10,039 nt of DNA from assembly GCA_947474485.1 (NCBI GenBank), contig CANJJP010000029.1:1-10039 (forward strand), given 5' to 3'. Positions 6,945 to 10,039 of this stretch are shown piece after piece. Made by a program: the position numbers and the translations under genes. The notes beneath the pieces were generated by a model that made no database searches, had not been told where the DNA came from, and saw only the letters and a list, made by a program, of their open reading frames with translations. Position 1 is the stretch's first letter; the number at the start of each line of letters is the position of its first letter. The DNA comes from Bacteroidota bacterium. GTDB taxonomy: Bacteria > Bacteroidota > Bacteroidia > B-17B0 > Aurantibacillaceae.

Positions 6945-8062
6945 TGTTTTTTAACCATCTCAATATCCTTTTTAATTAATTTCTGTATGTCTTTAAAATA
7001 CTTAAACTCTTCATCCGAGCACAAAGAAATTGCTTCTCCGCTCTCCCCTGCTCTACCTGTTCTACCAATACGATGAACATATGTTTCTGCAGTTTCAGGA
7101 ATTTCGTAATTAATTACGTGTGTTAATTTGTCCACATCAATTCCACGCGATGCAATATCTGTTGCTACAAGTACATTCAGCTTTCTGTCTTTAAATCCTT
7201 TCAACGCACGCTCACGAGCACCTTGTGATTTATTTCCGTGAATCGCTTCTGCCTTAATATCAAACTTGTTTAAGTCTTTTGCTACTTTATCTGCCCCGTG
7301 TTTAGTACGAGTAAATACTAATACGTGATCGATTTCGTGTTCCTTTAAAATGAATTTCAATAAAGAACTCTTTTTGTTTTTCTGAACAAAGTAAACCGAT
7401 TGTTTTATTTTTTCCGCTGTAGATGATACAGGATTAACTGCAACACTCACCGGATTTTTTAAAATCGTATTTGCTAATTTCATAATAGCTGGAGCTGCTG
7501 TTGCTGAGAAAAACATAGTTTGTCTCTTCACTGGCAATTTTGCTATTACCTTTTTCATATCGTTAATGAAACCCATATCTAACATACGGTCTGCTTCATC
7601 CAATACAAAATATTCTATCCCACCTAATTTCACAATGCCTTGATTCATTAGGTCTAACAAACGACCTGGAGTTGCTATTAAAATATCAATTCCTTTGCGC
7701 AATGCTACTTCTTGGTGAAATTGTGATACACCACCAAAAACAACAGTGTGATTAAAGCCTAGGTTTTCGCCGTACTCTTTAAAGTTATCGCTTATTTGTG
7801 TTGCTAACTCACGTGTTGGAGCTAGTATCAATGCTTTTATTTCTCTACGCTTGTTTGGATTCTTGTTAGCATCCATTAATTGTAATATAGGAAGTGCAAA
7901 TGCCGCAGTTTTACCTGTACCAGTTTGTGCACAACCAAAAATATCTTTTCCTTGTAAAATATGGGGAATACTTTTTTCTTGTATTGGGGATGGTTCTTTG
8001 TAACCTTTTTTATCAAGCGCGGTAAGCAGCGGTTTGATCAATTTTAATTCTGTAAATGTCAT
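6932..8062 (-). CDS. rhlE: DEAD-box ATP-dependent RNA helicase, RhlE type
   Basis: A 376-aa RNA helicase with a complete two-RecA core and almost no C-terminal extension. The Q motif region (GYKEPSPIQ) is at 20-28. Motif I AQTGTGKT is at 45-52, Ia PTRELA 82-87, Ib TPGR 131-134, II DEAD 155-158 and III SAT 186-188. Motif IV VLVFTRTK is at 247-254, V ATDIASRGID 300-309 and VI HRIGRTGRAG 330-339. The sequence DEADRMLDMGF and the region around STAEKIKQSVYFVQKNKKSSLL resemble E. coli RhlE more than DeaD or SrmB, hence the symbol; subfamily assignment is from memory and less certain than the family. Helicases of this class remodel structured RNA in ribosome assembly and mRNA decay, often at low temperature. 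The adjacent codirectional cold-shock protein fits that role. The start gives the normal N-terminus MTFTELKL. A leader of about 100 nt may precede it. Confidence 0.95.
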   Translation of the reverse strand: MTFTELKLIKPLLTALDKKGYKEPSPIQEKSIPHILQGKDIFGCAQTGTGKTAAFALPILQLMDANKNPNKRREIKALILAPTRELATQISDNFKEYGENLGFNHTVVFGGVSQFHQEVALRKGIDILIATPGRLLDLMNQGIVKLGGIEYFVLDEADRMLDMGFINDMKKVIAKLPVKRQTMFFSATAAPAIMKLANTILKNPVSVAVNPVSSTAEKIKQSVYFVQKNKKSSLLKFILKEHEIDHVLVFTRTKHGADKVAKDLNKFDIKAEAIHGNKSQGARERALKGFKDRKLNVLVATDIASRGIDVDKLTHVINYEIPETAETYVHRIGRTGRAGESGEAISLCSDEEFKYFKDIQKLIKKDIEMVKKHPFS

Positions 8063-8132
8063 TAATTCTTATTCGTCTTTATTTAAATACTTCAGCAGAA
8101 GGTGTAAAGTATATAAAATGCAATCGGTGTTA

Positions 8133-8178
8133 CAAAATTAGACGTGATACAATCTTCGTTTAGAAGTGGACAAATATA
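8133..8178 (-). promoter_or_regulatory. Two candidate -7 elements for the helicase
   Basis: On the minus strand TATATTTG (8178-8171) and TAATTTTG (8140-8133) both match TAnnTTTG. Neither has a TTG at the standard 19-nt distance. The first would give a leader of about 100 nt, the second about 65 nt. A long leader would suit post-transcriptional control, but I see no strong conserved structure in it. Confidence 0.35.
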
Positions 8179-8282
8179 AACATATTATTAACAATAACCT
8201 AATAGTTTTCAAAATAGTTGATTTTATTGGTGGTTTGAAGGGTTGTAATTCGGGGAAATCAACTTTGTGTGCTTAATATTAC

Positions 8283-8295
8283 GCTACTCTGTAGC
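8283..8295 (+). repeat. Short hairpin repeat, copy A
   Basis: GCTAC-TCT-GTAGC, a perfect 5-bp stem with a 3-nt loop, flanked by C on the left (CGCTAC) and TT on the right. It is the first of three related copies in this intergenic region. Confidence 0.55.
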
Positions 8296-8333
8296 TTAGA
8301 TTTTGGTTTGTTATAGTTTTTTACAAATGTTTC

Positions 8334-8346
8334 GCCACTCTGTGGC
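8334..8346 (+). repeat. Short hairpin repeat, copy B
   Basis: GCCAC-TCT-GTGGC, the same loop and frame as copy A. The stem differs at two positions that still pair (T-A in A becomes C-G here). Preceded by TTTC, as in copy C. Confidence 0.6.
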
Positions 8347-8440
8347 TGCTGTTTATCCTTGTAATTAAAGTTATTATTTACCTGCAAAGGCTAAAGTGTA
8401 GCGCCACCTTTGTAAGGATATAAATAAGTAAGAATTTGAA

Positions 8441-8453
8441 GCTACAGCGTAGC
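8441..8453 (-). repeat. Short hairpin repeat, copy C (inverted)
   Basis: On the minus strand it reads GCTAC-GCT-GTAGC, preceded by GGTTTC and followed by TTCA. It is the same stem as copy A with a G at the first loop position, in the opposite orientation to copies A and B. It lies about 100 bp upstream of dnaG. Confidence 0.6.
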
Positions 8454-8526
8454 GAAACCAACACTCCAACACCAAATCTTCCTAATAACCCTGCTTTTCG
8501 AACAATTTTTCCTTTTAACCTAAACC

Positions 8527-8535
8527 TAAATTTTG
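8527..8535 (+). promoter_or_regulatory. Weak candidate -7 element for dnaG
   Basis: TAAATTTTG resembles TAnnTTTG with one extra base and lies 15 nt before the ATG. No -33 TTG is found at the right distance. Offered only because nothing better is visible. Confidence 0.2.
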
Positions 8536-8550
8536 TATTTTTACCCTCCC

Positions 8551-10039
8551 ATGATTCCAAAGGATACCATTGAACAAATACTTTATTACGCTCGTATCGA
8601 CGAGGTAGTTGGAGATTTTGTGCCCTTAAAGAAGCGTGGCTCTAACATGTGGGGCAATTGTCCTTTTCATAATGAGAAATCGCCTTCCTTTAGTGTATCG
8701 CCAACAAAAGGTATTTACAAGTGCTTTGGTTGCGGCAAAGCCGGTAACTCGGTAAACTTTGTAATGGAAATTGATAAGAAAACTTATCCTGAAGCCTTAC
8801 GTTACCTTGCTGCTAAGTACAATATTCATATTGAGGAACGTGAAGTTACTCCCGAAGAACTAGTTGCACAAAGTGAAAAGGAAAGCTTACGAATCCTAAA
8901 TACCTTCGCTAATAAAACATTCCAACATCAGTTGTGGGAAACCGATGAAGGTAAATCTATTGGGCTTGGATACTTTAGACAGCGTGGTTTTAGAGATGAT
9001 ATCATTAAAAAGTTTGAATTAGGTTTTTCTTTTGATGATAGAAAAGGCTTTACTAAAGAAGCTTTAAAAAACGGATACAAAGCTGAATACCTTGTAAAAT
9101 CAGGTATTTCCATCCGCCCCGAGCGACATGAGAATGTTACTGAGTTAACAGCAGAACATTTATTTGATCGTTTTGCAGGCCGTGTTATGTTTCCTATACA
9201 TGGTGTATCGGGCGATGTACTTGGCTTTGGTGGACGAATTCTGGGCAATACAAAAGAAGTTGCAAAATATTTAAACTCACCACAAAGCGATATTTACGAT
9301 AAAAGTAAAATCCTATATGGTTTATATTATGCTAAGAAAAGCATACAACAAGAAGACTTTTGTTTTTTAGTTGAAGGCTACACCGATGTTATTGCCATGC
9401 ATCAAGCAGGTATAGAAAACGTGGTGGCTTCATCAGGTACTTCACTTACTATTGAACAAATAAAACTGATTCAACGCTTTACCAATAACATTACTATTTT
9501 GTATGATGGTGATGCAGCGGGGCAAAAAGCAAGTGAGCGTGGTACCAGTTTAATATTAGAAGAAGGAATGAATGTACGCGTTCTCCTTTTTCCTGATAAC
9601 GATGACCCCGATAGTTTTTCTAAAAAAGTTAGTCCCGAAGAGTTAAAGGATTTTATTAAAAACAATTCGCACGATTTTATTACTTACTCTGCTTCACGTA
9701 TTTCGGATGAAGCAAAGAGAGACCCGATAAAGAAAACAGAATTCATACGTCATATCATTGATAACATTGCGCTTATTCCTGATTCGATTTCGCGTAATGT
9801 GTATATTAAGGAGTGTAGCCGTATTGTAGATTTGGATGAGCAATTACTTTCATTGGAAGTAAATAAAATTCGAATTGATAAAGAAACGCGTAAACAAAAG
9901 GATAAGAATAAACCTTTTAATCAACAGCAAAATCAAACACCAAACGTTCAAAGCGAAAACTCCTCCCCAGCTCTGATTAATCCTGAGCCACCAGAGGTTG
10001 TTGACGAGCGCCAAGCAACGCTTGATATGTTTGATGCTA
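8551..10039 (+). CDS. dnaG: DNA primase DnaG (3' end outside the window)
   Basis: The frame is open from ATG at 8551 to the window edge (496 complete codons). It is therefore partial at the C-terminus only because of the window boundary. DnaG makes the RNA primers for lagging-strand and origin-proximal DNA synthesis. The N-terminal CHC2 zinc-binding domain has Cys37, His40, Cys58 and Cys61 (CPFH and CFGC). The catalytic core includes GRVMFPIHGVSGDVLGFGGR and YLNSPQSDIYDKSKILYG. The TOPRIM metal-binding residues follow: EGYTDV at 275-280, DGDAAG at 319-324 and DDPD at 351-354. From about residue 365 on is helical sequence, then a polar Gln/Asn/Pro-rich linker (about 450-485). This probably leads to the DnaB-binding C-terminal domain beyond the edge. 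The start is sound because the zinc domain begins at its normal distance from it. No Shine-Dalgarno motif is seen (ACCCTCCC precedes the ATG). No neighbour shares its transcript within the window. Confidence 0.97.
   Translation, partial: MIPKDTIEQILYYARIDEVVGDFVPLKKRGSNMWGNCPFHNEKSPSFSVSPTKGIYKCFGCGKAGNSVNFVMEIDKKTYPEALRYLAAKYNIHIEEREVTPEELVAQSEKESLRILNTFANKTFQHQLWETDEGKSIGLGYFRQRGFRDDIIKKFELGFSFDDRKGFTKEALKNGYKAEYLVKSGISIRPERHENVTELTAEHLFDRFAGRVMFPIHGVSGDVLGFGGRILGNTKEVAKYLNSPQSDIYDKSKILYGLYYAKKSIQQEDFCFLVEGYTDVIAMHQAGIENVVASSGTSLTIEQIKLIQRFTNNITILYDGDAAGQKASERGTSLILEEGMNVRVLLFPDNDDPDSFSKKVSPEELKDFIKNNSHDFITYSASRISDEAKRDPIKKTEFIRHIIDNIALIPDSISRNVYIKECSRIVDLDEQLLSLEVNKIRIDKETRKQKDKNKPFNQQQNQTPNVQSENSSPALINPEPPEVVDERQATLDMFDA

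Larger units (their letters stand above)
8179..8550. other. Divergent intergenic region between the helicase and dnaG
   Basis: Holds no convincing gene; a 60-codon minus-strand frame at 8378-8560 runs through the repeats and into the start of dnaG, and is rejected. The notable content is three copies of a short hairpin repeat (8283-8295, 8334-8346, 8441-8453). There is also a weaker inverted repeat, CAAAGG (8385-8390) with CCTTTG (8407-8412). The last 30 bp before dnaG is T-rich with a small AACCTA direct duplication. Confidence 0.6.

Noticed and set aside
8063..8170. Helicase leader considered as a cold-shock riboswitch or thermosensor
   Set aside because: I could find only very short stems and no conserved motif. 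The promoter position that would define the leader is itself uncertain.
8378..8560. Minus-strand frame of 60 codons in the helicase-dnaG spacer
   Set aside because: It overlaps the start of dnaG, contains a hairpin repeat copy and shows no recognisable domain, signal peptide or promoter.
8928..9665. Minus-strand frames of 106 and 64 codons within dnaG
   Set aside because: Antisense shadows of the primase coding sequence, which has all its catalytic motifs in the plus frame.
1..10039. CRISPR, toxin-antitoxin, phage or defence system, tRNA and rRNA genes
   Set aside because: No regularly spaced repeats, no integrase or transposase, and no tRNA-like cloverleaf were seen. All the larger reading frames are core housekeeping or envelope genes.

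Overview
The window is AT-rich bacterial chromosome, most likely from a member of the Bacteroidota. The evidence is indirect but consistent. There are several TAnnTTTG (-7 type) promoter motifs upstream of start codons. Clear Shine-Dalgarno sequences are absent. A small lipoprotein is followed by a long M16 zinc peptidase, and the UvrA has the usual Bacteroidota look. GTCA-N4-GAGC repetitive palindromes lie between genes. I cannot assign a genus.

Layout. A tiny lipoprotein gene (17-196, +) ends at a strong intrinsic terminator. A separately transcribed, exported M16 metallopeptidase of 963 aa follows (286-3177, +). It converges on uvrA (3398-6214, -). The 220-bp gap between them holds an intrinsic terminator and three REP-like palindromes, two of which form a near-perfect 25-bp inverted pair. 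Upstream of uvrA is a gene-free stretch of about 450 bp (6215-6671) with faint coding-like remnants, then a strong bidirectional terminator. Next come a cold-shock-domain protein (6672-6860, -) and, just upstream of it on the same strand, an RhlE-type DEAD-box RNA helicase (6932-8062, -). A divergent intergenic region of 488 bp contains three copies of a second, unrelated hairpin repeat. It leads into dnaG (8551 to the window end, +), which is cut by the window edge.

How the genes relate. The helicase and cold-shock protein form a plausible RNA-remodelling pair. The helicase unwinds RNA and the small OB-fold protein binds single-stranded nucleic acid. UvrA (nucleotide excision repair) and DnaG (replication primase) are housekeeping genes with no evident functional link to their neighbours. 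The M16 peptidase and the lipoprotein are envelope proteins separated by a terminator.

I see no mobile element, CRISPR array, defence system, tRNA or rRNA. The genes are ordinary core genes. The less ordinary content is in the intergenic regions: two families of palindromic repeats (one copy carrying compensatory stem changes), an apparently near-leaderless uvrA promoter, a two-hairpin 3' end on the cold-shock gene, and a possible decayed gene upstream of uvrA.
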